Shown here piece after piece: positions 27,168 to 36,528 of a stretch of 50,255 nt of DNA. Below the pieces are notes generated by a model. It was not told the origin of the DNA. It saw only the letters and a list, made by a program, of their open reading frames with translations, and ran no database searches. The stretch comes from Chloroflexi bacterium 54-19 (GTDB lineage Bacteria; Chloroflexota; Chloroflexia; Chloroheliales; Chloroheliaceae). The translations under genes were made by a program, and so were the position numbers. The stretch is taken from positions 1 through 50,255 of the forward strand of contig MKTJ01000070.1 of assembly GCA_001898225.1 (NCBI GenBank), in the 5' to 3' direction. Numbering within the stretch: position 1 is the stretch's first letter; each line of letters begins with the position of its first letter.

Positions 27168-27240
27168 AATCTCACCTCAACCTTTGTTTTGTTTCTTTTC
27201 CATTCAGTATGTTGCATAAATCCTGTTAACCCGGTTGTTT

Positions 27241-28596
27241 CTAGTTCTTTTTGATTTGCCTGTTATATAGATTTTTATCTTCCGCCAGGTAGAGCCCGCT
27301 TTCCATTGCTGCCGTATAGCGCCGCCCGGTCGTATTCTGGGTCCCCTGGACCTGGACAGGCAAGTTCTCAACCTGTGCAATTGACGACTCAGGTGCAATC
27401 TCAAGGCCAGGGGAACTTTCTTTTTTATAGACCAGCTTGAGGATGGGCGGGGTCAGGAGGGTCGTAACCAGCACCATCAATACCATCACGCCATAAATAT
27501 TCTCACCAATCAAACCCTGGGTAAGACCTAATGAGGCTACAATCAGACCCACCTCCCCCCGGCTAATCATTCCCAGCCCTAACCGGAAACTGAGGCGATT
27601 ATCGAAACCGCCAAGCCGGGCTCCCAAACTACAGCCGACCACTTTACCCACGACTGCTCCCAGGATGATAACCCCGGCAAACAGGAAATCGGAGGCCGAG
27701 AGAACGGCCAGGTTAGCCGCGAGTCCGATACTCACGAAGAAAATCGGCACAAAGAAGCCGTAGGTAAGGGTATGGAATTTCTCCTCGATTTCGTGCTTCA
27801 GGTTTGTCCTGGAAAGAGCCACCCCGGCAATAAAGGCCCCGGTAATAAGGGCTACCCCACCCAGGTATTCGGCGCTCCAGGAGTAAACCAGTATGACCAC
27901 CACCGTAAAGGCGACCAGCCCTTCGCTTATGGGCAGTTTATTTACTTTAGACATCAGCCAGGGTAAAACCTTCCAACCAACCAGTCCGGCGAAAAGGAAG
28001 TAAAGGAGCATTTTGCCCAACACCAGGCCAATATCCAGAAGACCACCTCCACCGGAAGTCAGGGCGATAAACAGGGACACCACGATAATTACCAGCACAT
28101 CATCTATCACCGCCGCCGCCAGCAGGGCAATCCCTTCTTTACGTTTAAGGACGCCCAGTTCAAGCATGGTCTGGGCTGAAATTGAAACGCTGGTGGCAGT
28201 CAGGATAATACCGATAAAAAGGGCCTGTTGGGCAGTAAATCCGAAGGGCAGCGCACTACCGGCACCAATCAAGAGGGGTACGACTACTCCCAGGACTCCT
28301 GCCAGGACCGCCACTTTACCGACCCGCCCCAGGGCTTTCAGGTCTGTTTCGAGGCCAGCCATAAACATCAGAAGAATAACCCCCACTTCCGCAAGATGTT
28401 TGAAACCCTCCAGTAAATGAGTATCGGTGACAAAGGGCAAGCCAAACAAATTGAGCAGGGTCGGACCCAGAATAACCCCGGCCAGGAGTTCTCCCAGGAC
28501 AGCAGGCATCCCTACTTTCACGCTTATAAAACCGGAGATTTTAGCGGCCACAATAATGATTGCCAGGATAATTACGAACTGGAGAATGGAGGACAT
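27241..28596 (-). CDS. CPA2-family cation/proton antiporter (KefB/NapA-like)
   Basis: About 451 residues from the ATG at 28594-28596, which has GAGGG seven to eight bases upstream and begins directly at the first helix. The in-frame ATG at 28665 would add 23 polar residues. Some 12 hydrophobic segments are visible. The CPA2 signature is present: GMPAVLGELLAGVILGPTLL, then MFMAGLETDLKALG, and ASVSISAQTMLELG and AAVIDDVLVIIV, the latter carrying the paired Asp residues of electrogenic antiporters. The C-terminal tail is about 70 residues and lacks an RCK domain. It is followed by the PII-like gene, a likely regulatory partner. Exchange of Na+ or K+ for protons is inferred. Confidence 0.92.
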   Translation of the reverse strand: MSSILQFVIILAIIIVAAKISGFISVKVGMPAVLGELLAGVILGPTLLNLFGLPFVTDTHLLEGFKHLAEVGVILLMFMAGLETDLKALGRVGKVAVLAGVLGVVVPLLIGAGSALPFGFTAQQALFIGIILTATSVSISAQTMLELGVLKRKEGIALLAAAVIDDVLVIIVVSLFIALTSGGGGLLDIGLVLGKMLLYFLFAGLVGWKVLPWLMSKVNKLPISEGLVAFTVVVILVYSWSAEYLGGVALITGAFIAGVALSRTNLKHEIEEKFHTLTYGFFVPIFFVSIGLAANLAVLSASDFLFAGVIILGAVVGKVVGCSLGARLGGFDNRLSFRLGLGMISRGEVGLIVASLGLTQGLIGENIYGVMVLMVLVTTLLTPPILKLVYKKESSPGLEIAPESSIAQVENLPVQVQGTQNTTGRRYTAAMESGLYLAEDKNLYNRQIKKN

Positions 28597-29020
28597 CTGG
28601 GAACCCTCTGTGGAGTTGGCTGCATTATTTGAAGTTTGTATAGATAAAACGGGCAAGTTAAGCATCTTATCTCTTTCTTGGGGTCTTTAGCACACCAGGG
28701 TGGAATAGGGCGAGCCAGACACTCTAATCTTGAATGCAAAAACAAAACCCGTGCTAAATTAGCTTAAAGTAAGAACAATAAATATCATACCTGAAATAAA
28801 TTTCACCTTTAGGATAATAGGCCAGTTCTATGAAAGTGAAATGATTTTAACATTAAAAGGAGATTAACCCGGAAGGGCGGAAAAAATTAACTTAACGCAT
28901 CGGAAAAGCCTCATAAAAGGTTGACCGCACCTAACCACAACATAGAAATATTTAACCTTTTGAAAGCCTATTGCGGTCAATTTGGATTTCTTGCGGCGGG
29001 TCGTAAAATCCAGGGCAAAT
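28597..29020. other. Intergenic region, nothing clear
   Basis: About 420 bp between the end of the ABC permease gene and the antiporter start. It is AT-rich near 28740-28870 and probably contains the antiporter promoter. No ORF with a ribosome site and no strong hairpin seen. Confidence 0.4.
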
Positions 29021-29863
29021 TTAGCCCTGAGTTTTCTGGTTGCCTGTTGAATTTGAAGACTTTTCTGGGCCGATGTGGATCGGTGAGCGTGTTTTCCAGT
29101 AAAAAATTACCAGGCCCAGGAGCGCGAATCCCGCGAACCAAACCAGGGAAAACATAAGGTATTGCCAGAGGATGGTGTCGTTAAATTCCCCGGATACGGT
29201 CAGTTGCATGGAACTATAAGAGGGGAAAAATTTTAAAAATTCTTTGTTTGCCGCCGGGTTGCCTACCGGGTTTTGCAACAAAGTATCCATCAAACTGATC
29301 ATCATTACCAGGAAAAATCCTTCCAGTTCTCCTTTCAGCAATACCCCCAGTAGCAGACCCAGACCGCCATAGATAAGACCCTCACTGAAAAACCCCAGCC
29401 AGATTATCAGCGGGTGGGTGGGTTGCCAGAACAGGTAAAGGATAATGGTTGCGTATAATGAAACGAGTCCTGCAACAAGTACCACGCTGGTTAGCTTTGC
29501 CAGGATTAAGACAGGCTGGGGATACCCACTCAGGATTAGCCGCCGGTCAAAAGAGGTAGAACGCCGGGTGGAGGTGAAGAGGATAAACCCGATAACCATA
29601 GTAAGGGCATTCAGGCCACTGGATAAGACGACCAGGTTATGCCCGTTGACCTGTAAAAAGTCGCCAGAAGACCAAAGTTTGAAGGCCACAGGGTCAGGTG
29701 GGGTAATGTCCCCGATAATAAAATACCAGATTGGCACAAAGACCACCAGCAAGATAATTGCCATCCGGTTGTGGGCCTGTTCGATGAGAGTATAACGACT
29801 GGCCGTGATATAGCGCGTCCCCCACGAAACAGGAGAGGGTTGGGTCAGGTTAAGCTGTGTCAT
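29021..29863 (-). CDS. ABC-2 type transporter permease
   Basis: A 280-residue membrane protein with six or seven helices: MAIILLVVFVPIWYFII, LNALTMVIGFILF, SVVLVAGLVSLYATIILYLF, IYGGLGLLLGVLL, and a C-terminal FSLVWFAGFALLGLVIFYW. A cytosolic RRSTSFDRRLILSGYP loop follows the second helix. The layout fits ABC-2 exporter permeases. The start overlaps the stop of the ATPase gene in an ATGA arrangement (29860-29863), so the pair works as one exporter. It is the last gene of a TetR-ATPase-permease operon; the substrate (drug, lipid or peptide) is unknown. Confidence 0.85.
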   Translation of the reverse strand: MTQLNLTQPSPVSWGTRYITASRYTLIEQAHNRMAIILLVVFVPIWYFIIGDITPPDPVAFKLWSSGDFLQVNGHNLVVLSSGLNALTMVIGFILFTSTRRSTSFDRRLILSGYPQPVLILAKLTSVVLVAGLVSLYATIILYLFWQPTHPLIIWLGFFSEGLIYGGLGLLLGVLLKGELEGFFLVMMISLMDTLLQNPVGNPAANKEFLKFFPSYSSMQLTVSGEFNDTILWQYLMFSLVWFAGFALLGLVIFYWKTRSPIHIGPEKSSNSTGNQKTQG

Positions 29864-30516
29864 GGCTTTTTAACCTCCTTTGATTGGGCTGGTTTTTCTT
29901 CTAAGGGAACATCTATTTTCTTGATCAAACCATCCTGGAGTTGGTATAGTTCATCAAACCTTTTTTGTTCGAAAAACATATGGGAAATAATCAGTACTGC
30001 ACAACCCTGGGCCTTCAGATTTTGAGTCAGTTCCCAGAAACGTAAATAGGTTTCCCAATCAAAGCCCTGGTAGGGTTCGTCCAGTAATAAAAGTTGGGGT
30101 TTATGCATCAATGCCAGGGTCAGGTTGAGTTTCTGGCGGGTGCCGCCGCTAAGGTTAGCGACCAGGCTCTGGCGGCACTGTTTATAACCCAGTTCTTCCA
30201 GCAGTTCCTCGGCCCGTTCGATATTATCCAGTCTATAGGCGGCCCTGAAATAATCCAGGTGTTGCTTTACGGTAAGGGCCTCGTTCAGGATTACCACCTG
30301 GGGACAATAACCGAAGGTGCCCTGGCGGATAATTCTACCGTGATTGGGCCGGGCTTCCCCGGCCAGAATACGCAGTAACGTCGATTTCCCCGACCCATTT
30401 TCACCAACAATGCCAACCAGTGAGCCCGGATAAACCTCCAGGTTAATATCGCGTAAAACCACGTGACGGCTATAAGCTTTACTCAAATTTTGGGTACACA
30501 AAATCGGCTGAGACAT
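29860..30516 (-). CDS. ABC exporter ATPase
   Basis: About 218 residues from the ATG at 30514-30516; a GTG four codons earlier is also open. It has all ATPase motifs: Walker A GENGSGKST near residue 40, Q-loop FGYCPQ, signature LSGGTRQKLNLTLAL, Walker B LLLLDEPYQGFDWET and a switch His in LIISHM. The DEPYQGFDWETY wording is typical of ABC-2-linked ATPases. It lies behind the TetR gene (about 45 bp) and overlaps the permease gene by 4 bp, forming a complete export system. Confidence 0.93.
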   Translation of the reverse strand: MSQPILCTQNLSKAYSRHVVLRDINLEVYPGSLVGIVGENGSGKSTLLRILAGEARPNHGRIIRQGTFGYCPQVVILNEALTVKQHLDYFRAAYRLDNIERAEELLEELGYKQCRQSLVANLSGGTRQKLNLTLALMHKPQLLLLDEPYQGFDWETYLRFWELTQNLKAQGCAVLIISHMFFEQKRFDELYQLQDGLIKKIDVPLEEKPAQSKEVKKP

Positions 30517-30561
30517 CTTCCATCTCACTTTCAGTAGTTTATTCGGTTAAAAAAATCAGGT

Positions 30562-31173
30562 CTAAGTTTGGTAGGGACAGCGCTCAATACCCCGGATAAA
30601 CTGGGTGATCGAATTTTTGGCGTTGTCAAGCCAATCGAATTTGCCCTTTTCCAATATCCATAAAAGCGTCATTCCTTCAAAGATAGAGATTATTGTCCTC
30701 GCGGTCTGGGTGGTATCAAGGTCGCTTCGAAGCTCTCCTCTTGTAATACCCTGCTCAATCAATTTGCCCAGACTATTTATCAATTCGCGGTAATAGTTGC
30801 CTACGAACTCATTTACCGTTTTATTCCGCCCGGCTAATGAATAAAATTCAAAGGCAACCGGCAAAAGGAGTTTCATCATTTGAACTTCGTGGCCGAAGGT
30901 ATCGGTTAGGTCTAGCAGGTGGTCTCGGACAGAACCTTCGGTTTGCAATAATTCTTGTATATGGAGCGACCTGGAAAAGATTTGTTTTAACAGGGCTTCA
31001 ATGATGGCGTCTTTGCTTTTGAAATAAAAATAAAGGACCCCTTTGCTGACACTGGCTTCCTGGGCAATATCATCCATCCGGGCTTTGTGAAATCCCATGC
31101 GGGCGAATACTTTTATCGCCGCCTCTAAAACTTCCTGGGTGCGTTGCACACTTACATCAGGTCGGGGAGCCAA
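30562..31173 (-). CDS. TetR/AcrR family transcriptional regulator
   Basis: A 203-residue repressor. The N-terminal TetR helix-turn-helix is clear: VLEAAIKVFARMGFHKARMD then DIAQEASVSKGVLYFYFKSKDAI. The C-terminal ligand domain is all-helical and variable, with MKLLLPVAFEFYSLAGRN and a closing TARTIISIFEGMTLLWIL. The start is a TTG at 31171-31173. A perfect TetR-style palindrome lies 28 bp upstream, so the operon is probably autoregulated. It probably controls the ABC exporter encoded immediately downstream. The inducer is unknown. Confidence 0.93.
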   Translation of the reverse strand: MAPRPDVSVQRTQEVLEAAIKVFARMGFHKARMDDIAQEASVSKGVLYFYFKSKDAIIEALLKQIFSRSLHIQELLQTEGSVRDHLLDLTDTFGHEVQMMKLLLPVAFEFYSLAGRNKTVNEFVGNYYRELINSLGKLIEQGITRGELRSDLDTTQTARTIISIFEGMTLLWILEKGKFDWLDNAKNSITQFIRGIERCPYQT

Positions 31174-31200
31174 AAATATTACCTCACCTTTTCTATTTAT

Positions 31201-31214
31201 ACTGACCGGTCAGT
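31201..31214. promoter_or_regulatory. TetR operator palindrome
   Basis: ACTGACCGGTCAGT is a perfect 14-bp palindrome located 28 bp before the TetR start. The form TGAC-x-x-x-x-GTCA is usual for TetR/AcrR-family operators. It overlaps the likely promoter of the TetR-ATPase-permease operon. Confidence 0.75.
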
Positions 31215-31523
31215 CATTTATAGATTAGCACTATCCTGAAATTTGTCAAGTCCTTCTTGGGGAAACAAACCGGGGCCATAAAAAAACTCACTGTGAAACA
31301 TCTTACATTTGAGTTAGTAGAGTATATTCCTGGCTAAATACCCGCTAGAAATGTTCTATAAAACCATTTTAATTTTTAGCTAATTTTTAATTAATTTTAC
31401 CTTCACTTTCTTCAGTTAGGCTTTGCTTACTCCCGATTAATGAAAAATATTTCTTAATTTCAATTTTAAGAATGAAAATTATTACAAATTTGGATAAAAC
31501 CTGAATTCTACTGGAGAAGTAAA
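31215..31523. other. AT-rich divergent promoter region
   Basis: About 310 bp between the TetR operator and the winged-helix gene. It is very AT-rich from 31360 to 31500 and must hold the promoter of the plus-strand gene. No ORF or hairpin of note. Confidence 0.4.
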
Positions 31524-32012
31524 TTGAGCCAAGCCTTAAATAAATATGCTAAAAGTCTTAATGGACCGGATATAGGGGACAACTCGCCGGATCCGACCAT
31601 AATGGCACCTGTTTCAATCCCTCAATCGAAGGAACCATTTGAAGGAGAAAGCAACGGAGAAACCAGGCATGTGACTTTCAGCGCCGGTAAGCCCCGGAAT
31701 GACTGGCAAATCTTTACTTCTCATGGCCTCGTGTTAATTTCGGTTTTAAATAATCCAGGCCGGACCGTTCGTGAAATCGGCCTTGAGCTGAACCTGACTG
31801 ACCGGGCGGTAGCAATTGCCCTGGCGGACCTAGTAGCGGAGGGTTATATGACCCGCGAACGGGTAGGACGGCGTACCTTTTACCATGTAAATGAAGAACA
31901 TCTCTTGCGTTACCCGGTAAGCCCCTTTGGCATAAAAATTAAACCTATCCTGACCGTAAAAGCCTTACGGGCGGAAAACCTGGCAACCCATGCCCCGGCT
32001 TTGAACCAATAA
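31524..32012 (+). CDS. Winged-helix transcriptional regulator
   Basis: 162 residues from a TTG start with GGAG seven bases upstream. The first 60 residues are polar and probably disordered. The DNA-binding core is at about 62-128: NDWQIFTSHGLVLISVLNNP, then TVREIGLELNLTDRAVAIAL (helix-turn-helix) and the wing GYMTRERVGRRTFYHVN. This arrangement matches the ArsR/MarR-like winged-helix group. The C-terminal tail is short and basic and carries no metal-binding Cys cluster. Target unknown; it stands alone upstream of the decayed CBS gene. Confidence 0.85.
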   Translation: MSQALNKYAKSLNGPDIGDNSPDPTIMAPVSIPQSKEPFEGESNGETRHVTFSAGKPRNDWQIFTSHGLVLISVLNNPGRTVREIGLELNLTDRAVAIALADLVAEGYMTRERVGRRTFYHVNEEHLLRYPVSPFGIKIKPILTVKALRAENLATHAPALNQ

Positions 32013-32189
32013 AACCCCAGGAAATAATTAAAAAACGGTCTTGAAAACAATGTTTGTATGCTTTAAGTGTCATTTTTTCTTATTGGAGTAAGGTACAGGT
32101 TTATATCAGGAGAAACTGCCTTGTCTGAAAGGCATGCTCACTTTATGTTAACTCACTATACAACCGTCGAGAAACGCGACCGCCTATAG

Positions 32190-32637
32190 GTGATTGGACC
32201 AAACCATGTCGGACCTGATTTTTCTCTGGTCCAGGTAATTGAAGGTATCGAAAATTCACCCCGGCCCTGATTATTGCCGTGGTAGATGAAATAAGCGGCT
32301 ACTGGGAATTATCTCTATTAACCAGATTATAGTTGACATTTTCCTCGGAATTTGCCCTGAGGAATTTATAAGTGACATCAATGACCTTGAAGCCGCCGAG
32401 GATTACGGTCTCAACATTCGCCTGAGCCAGGCCCCTACCGAGCGGGAAATGATGTTAACGCCGGTTTTCGTCCGGCCCAACGACACGATTGTCCAGGCTT
32501 TTCGCCAGATGCACAAATATGGGCTCAGGGGTCTGCCAATCGTGGATACCGGTATGCCGGTGATTGGTTATCTTGACTGGTTCGAGATTATTGCGACCTG
32601 GTTAAAGGCCAACTGGGATAAGGCTGGTGAACAATAA
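32190..32637 (+). pseudogene. Decayed CBS-domain-pair gene in three frames
   Basis: Fragments of one CBS-pair protein appear in all three plus frames. Frame A (from about 32190) reads VGPDFSLVQVIEGIE, the usual start of a CBS domain. Frame B reads PALIIAVVDE near 32262-32290. Frame C, from 32296, reads RLLGIISI, and runs on to a second CBS domain (TPVFVRPNDTIVQAF, then LRGLPIVDTGMPVIGYL) ending at 32637. The order and spacing are those of an intact CBS pair, so at least two frameshifts have broken it. An ATG at 32145 opens frame A but meets a TAG at 32187-32189. Only the last 62 codons could be translated from a local ATG, with no good ribosome site. Confidence 0.75.
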
Positions 32638-32913
32638 CCGCGACCATAATCAGAACCTCGGCCAACGTTATTGTCACAAGTCTGGGCGAACAAGCCGGTT
32701 ACAAAATAAGGTTTTTTAGCTTACTCAAATTCGGTATTTTTATTACAATCCAATCCTTGCTCATTTCCAGCCTTTACCTGTAGCTGCGTTATCTTTAAGG
32801 GGTTGGCCTGGACGAATTTGCATGGGAGCTATGCTTATAAAAAGAAAGGGCGGTACAGGTAAAAGTAAACTTTTATAATAAATACAACCTTCAGATAAAT
32901 TCCAGGGGTTGTG

Positions 32914-34965
32914 TCAGGGTATAAAGTTCCAGGAACTTACCGAATAAGCTGACTTCCAATCTGGTCCGGTTTCGGTGAAATAACCCTGCCGCTCCCCTTG
33001 AAGACCGGTTTCGACTTTTAGGGTGCGCCAGCGATACTCACCCCGTTCATAGTCATAGGTTTTACCATCATCGTCAAAAAGTTCAAATTCACCCGCTACA
33101 TTCCCATAATGTCTTATTTCTAAAGGTATTGTTTGTAAATTTGAGGAGTCGGGCACATAATCATAGTCCGGCATCAGCGGGATAATACTACCTTTTCGGA
33201 CAAAAACCGGGATGCGTTCAAGGCCAGTTTCTATTTTAATTGTTTGACCACCTTGGTAGAGTTCATGGGTTTCAAAGTCATACCACTCTCCTGCCGGAAG
33301 TGTTACCGGGCGCGATTTCTGTCCGGCAAACACAGGGGCCACCAATAATGTCTCACCAATCATAAATTGGTCGTCTAATTCTAACTCGCCAGGACCACCA
33401 TAAACAGTTTCTAAGTCGGTAAGTTCACGGGTCTGGTTGGCTGGTGTCTCTCTCTTCAGGTTTTGATCTACCAGCACCATCGCTTTCCAGGGGGGAATTC
33501 CCTCGAAATGGTAGCGCGCAAACAGGCTGTAAAAATATGGGATTAAACGCATTCTCAGTTTAAGATACTTGCGAATTATAGGGGTAACTTCCGGGAATGA
33601 CCAGAGATGAATCTTATCAAACCAGGCATTAAGCATAGCCAGGGGCGAAAAACAGACTGTTTGAACCCGCCTCACCAACTCCTCACCGGTTTTTGCACCC
33701 CGTACTTCGGGAGTCCACAATAAACCGCAAAGACTGGCGTTGCATAAAGCCCGCACAAATTGCCGGTGGTCGTAAAGATCGGAATAAAGCACAAAAGGCA
33801 AACTCGAAGCGCCCGCATTTGAAGCTCTTACCAGCCCGTAAGTACGCCGGTTGTGCTGGCGAAACATTTCAAAATTCATTTTCTGTAACAAAATCCCATA
33901 AACCTGCCGCATTTGCTCGCCGTCATGACCGGAAGGGAACTGCGCCTGGGCCGGGAACATCCAGGCTCCGATGGTCAGTTCACTCCCATCGCATTCATCA
34001 ATTTTATAACCGCTCACACCATGGGCCAGGTGTTCGGTGGTGTGTTGATTTTGCACAATGGCCTGAACTTCAGCCAGCGAATAATCGGGAGCGAGACCTC
34101 CCCAGACGGTATGGGTACCGGATAAGGGGGCTAACAAAGGATGGATTTTAGCCTGGGGTGAAACATAGGGGTGTTCCCACAAATTTACCTGGAACCCGGC
34201 CTGGTTTAATTGCCTGATAAAATTGGGGGGTTCCGGGAACCTTGCGGAATTCCATTCATACGTAACCGGGTAAGCCGTCGTATGCCAGCCCGGCTCGAGG
34301 CCGATCACATCACAGGGCATGTCATTCTGGCGGTAGCTGGTTGCTTCCGCCAGGACTTCCTGGGCGGTATATTCGGATTGAGTCCGGTGCCAGAAACCCA
34401 GCCCCCAGCGCGGCGGTAAGGCCCCACCTCCACAAAACAGGTTATAACGCTGGACTACCTCATTTATGGCCAGTCCGGCAAAAAGGAAAACTTCCATGGT
34501 GCTGTCGGTAATTGTAAATTCCAGCCGTTCCTCACCTTCCAGGGCACTTGTCGAATTTCTAACCCTTGAACCACCACAATGGACTGTAACTATCCGGGCT
34601 GTGTTTATCAAGAGACCGTAGCCTCGACTGGAAATAGCAAATGGCACCGGCGCATGCGTTTCGCCGGTATCCAGGATGGGATCACTATTTACCCGCAAAT
34701 AACGAGTGTGGTTGCGATGGTTAAGCCGTAAAAACTGGAGGCCCAGACCATAAATATTTTCTTCCGACATGAGAGGCAGCGAAAAAGTAAGATAGTGAGA
34801 GCTCTGGGAGAGTTTTACCTGTTCCCACTCTACCGGTAGGTCCGGGGAACTCATTTTCTCGAGGGCCGCCAGGCGCGGTGCGGTCTTAATTAAAGACAAA
34901 GGATTAAAACTATCATGTTGACCAATCTGGACCCGCCAGACTCCGTTAGCCACCTGCTCCCACAT
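32914..34965 (-). CDS. Glycoside hydrolase family 31 (alpha-glucosidase-like)
   Basis: A 683-residue cytosolic GH31 enzyme; no signal peptide. An N-terminal beta-sandwich (1-180) precedes the TIM barrel, which starts PPRWGLGFWHRTQSEYT. The likely catalytic nucleophile is Asp323 in GYKIDECDGSEL. The likely acid/base is Asp396 in LYSDLYDHRQF. A proximal C-terminal domain contains VFVRKGSIIPLMPDY, typical for the family. GH31 includes alpha-glucosidases, alpha-xylosidases, alpha-galactosidases and sulfoquinovosidases; KIDECDG differs from the YicI KTDFGE form, so the substrate is open. AAGGAG precedes the ATG. It lies next to a GH32 gene on the same strand, suggesting use of mixed plant or fungal sugars. 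Confidence 0.9.
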   Translation of the reverse strand: MWEQVANGVWRVQIGQHDSFNPLSLIKTAPRLAALEKMSSPDLPVEWEQVKLSQSSHYLTFSLPLMSEENIYGLGLQFLRLNHRNHTRYLRVNSDPILDTGETHAPVPFAISSRGYGLLINTARIVTVHCGGSRVRNSTSALEGEERLEFTITDSTMEVFLFAGLAINEVVQRYNLFCGGGALPPRWGLGFWHRTQSEYTAQEVLAEATSYRQNDMPCDVIGLEPGWHTTAYPVTYEWNSARFPEPPNFIRQLNQAGFQVNLWEHPYVSPQAKIHPLLAPLSGTHTVWGGLAPDYSLAEVQAIVQNQHTTEHLAHGVSGYKIDECDGSELTIGAWMFPAQAQFPSGHDGEQMRQVYGILLQKMNFEMFRQHNRRTYGLVRASNAGASSLPFVLYSDLYDHRQFVRALCNASLCGLLWTPEVRGAKTGEELVRRVQTVCFSPLAMLNAWFDKIHLWSFPEVTPIIRKYLKLRMRLIPYFYSLFARYHFEGIPPWKAMVLVDQNLKRETPANQTRELTDLETVYGGPGELELDDQFMIGETLLVAPVFAGQKSRPVTLPAGEWYDFETHELYQGGQTIKIETGLERIPVFVRKGSIIPLMPDYDYVPDSSNLQTIPLEIRHYGNVAGEFELFDDDGKTYDYERGEYRWRTLKVETGLQGERQGYFTETGPDWKSAYSVSSWNFIP

Positions 34966-35109
34966 TTAGAAAATTCTCCTTCAAAATTTTGGTCTGGTTA
35001 TTTCTATTCGCTAAAAGGCGTGAAACTACAACCTCCTGGATAGTCTTCAATGGGACCAAAGCTACCCAGGAGGGTTTTTGCTGACTTCGTTTGAAAACCT
35101 TAATTAAGC

Positions 35110-36528
35110 CTACGACTCAGACCAGATATTTTCCATAGTCCAGACATCGAGGTTCAGAAGTTTGGCGTTTTCCCCGGCTGAGAACAGCTTAACCTCAAGG
35201 CTGTCAGGGCGGGTGGGATAGACCCGGCTCGTGATAGCGGTGCGGTCGTTGGCAAAAATTTCGATGACCGAATGATCAAGGAATAGATGCAGTTTCAGTT
35301 TTCCGTCTCCGGTTGGGTCCAACCTTGCCCGGCTGATGTCCCGGTGGGCATCGTTGCTGAGGCTAGCCTGGGAGCCGTCTACCTCAAGGATGCCGGTGGC
35401 GCTGTTATAGCTGATACGCGTCTTTTCGGTGCCGTCCGGTGAGCAGCGGACTTCCAGGCCAAATTCAGCATTTTCACCTGGGGCAAACTCGGCCAGGATT
35501 TCCAGCGAGTCACCTTCAATTTCCAGGTCAACAGACCCGGTTAAATCCATGGCGGGCCAGTTTCGGTGCGCCCCACGCAGCGCTTGCACTTCAGGGGCGG
35601 GTTCAATCCGCAAGGAATTATCCTCGTTAAGATTTAGCACCCAGGGGAGTGTCATCACACCTGACCAACCGGCGGCTTGCTGGGCGTCGTCACTGCGGCG
35701 CTCACGCAGCCAGCCCCACATAATCCGCCGCCCCTGCTCGTCCTTGAACGATTGTGGCGCATAAAAAGACTCACCGAAATCAAGTTTTGTGCTGTATAAC
35801 GGCGTGAACTGCTGGTCGACATACTCTCCGGTGACATAGGAGGAATAAACGCCATCTTTGGCCCATACCGAAATACACAGGACATGCTTGCCATCCAGGG
35901 CAAAGAAGTCGGGGCATTCGCACATCGAACTGGCGGCGTAGGGCAGGGCCGGGTCTTCCCTGGCAGTGTAGATAGGGTGCAGATATTCCCAGTTCAACAG
36001 GTCGACCGAACGAAAGAGCAGGACCTGCCCGACCATACCCTCTTCTTTTCTCGCTCCAACTACCTGGTACCAGGTAGCGCCCTCTTTCCAGACGGCATGG
36101 TCACGGAAATTCCTTACATCAATGCCTGGCGGCGGGGCGGCAATAATCGGATTGCCGGGGTACTTTTCCCAGGTGACAAGGTCGGCGCTACCACGCGCCA
36201 GGCAGGGTGTCTGGATACCATCGCGAAAACCGGAATAAATAAAGGTAGGTATGCCGTTGTCGTCGACGGTGCACCCTGACCAGCACCCACCCTCGTCAGG
36301 GGTGCCAGGCGTGGGAGCCAGGGCAATTGGCAGGTTTTGCCAGTGGGTCAAGTCGCTGCTGACCGCGTGACCCCAGTACTTAAAATCTTTAGGTAGGGGT
36401 TCGGGATAATACTGGTAAAAAAGATGGTACTGGCCCTGCCACTGAATTACACCGTTTGGGTCGTTCAGCCAGTTGGCCGGTGGCAGGAAATGGTACTGCG
36501 GGCGTTGGGTATCGACAATGGTTTCCAC
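35110..36528 (-). CDS. Glycoside hydrolase family 32 (invertase/levanase-like)
   Basis: About 472 residues from a GTG at 36526-36528, with AGAGGGAG about ten bases upstream. A longer open frame to 36783 lacks family similarity. The five-bladed propeller holds the classical motifs: nucleophile Asp23 in NWLNDPNG, the transition-state residue Asp143 in NFRDHAVW (RDH replaces the usual RDP), and the acid/base Glu204 in MCECPDFF. A C-terminal beta-sandwich (about 345-472) contains LKLHLFLDHSVIEIFANDR. No signal peptide, so the enzyme acts on imported sucrose or fructo-oligosaccharides. Co-directional with GH31, 144 bp apart. Confidence 0.92.
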   Translation of the reverse strand: METIVDTQRPQYHFLPPANWLNDPNGVIQWQGQYHLFYQYYPEPLPKDFKYWGHAVSSDLTHWQNLPIALAPTPGTPDEGGCWSGCTVDDNGIPTFIYSGFRDGIQTPCLARGSADLVTWEKYPGNPIIAAPPPGIDVRNFRDHAVWKEGATWYQVVGARKEEGMVGQVLLFRSVDLLNWEYLHPIYTAREDPALPYAASSMCECPDFFALDGKHVLCISVWAKDGVYSSYVTGEYVDQQFTPLYSTKLDFGESFYAPQSFKDEQGRRIMWGWLRERRSDDAQQAAGWSGVMTLPWVLNLNEDNSLRIEPAPEVQALRGAHRNWPAMDLTGSVDLEIEGDSLEILAEFAPGENAEFGLEVRCSPDGTEKTRISYNSATGILEVDGSQASLSNDAHRDISRARLDPTGDGKLKLHLFLDHSVIEIFANDRTAITSRVYPTRPDSLEVKLFSAGENAKLLNLDVWTMENIWSES

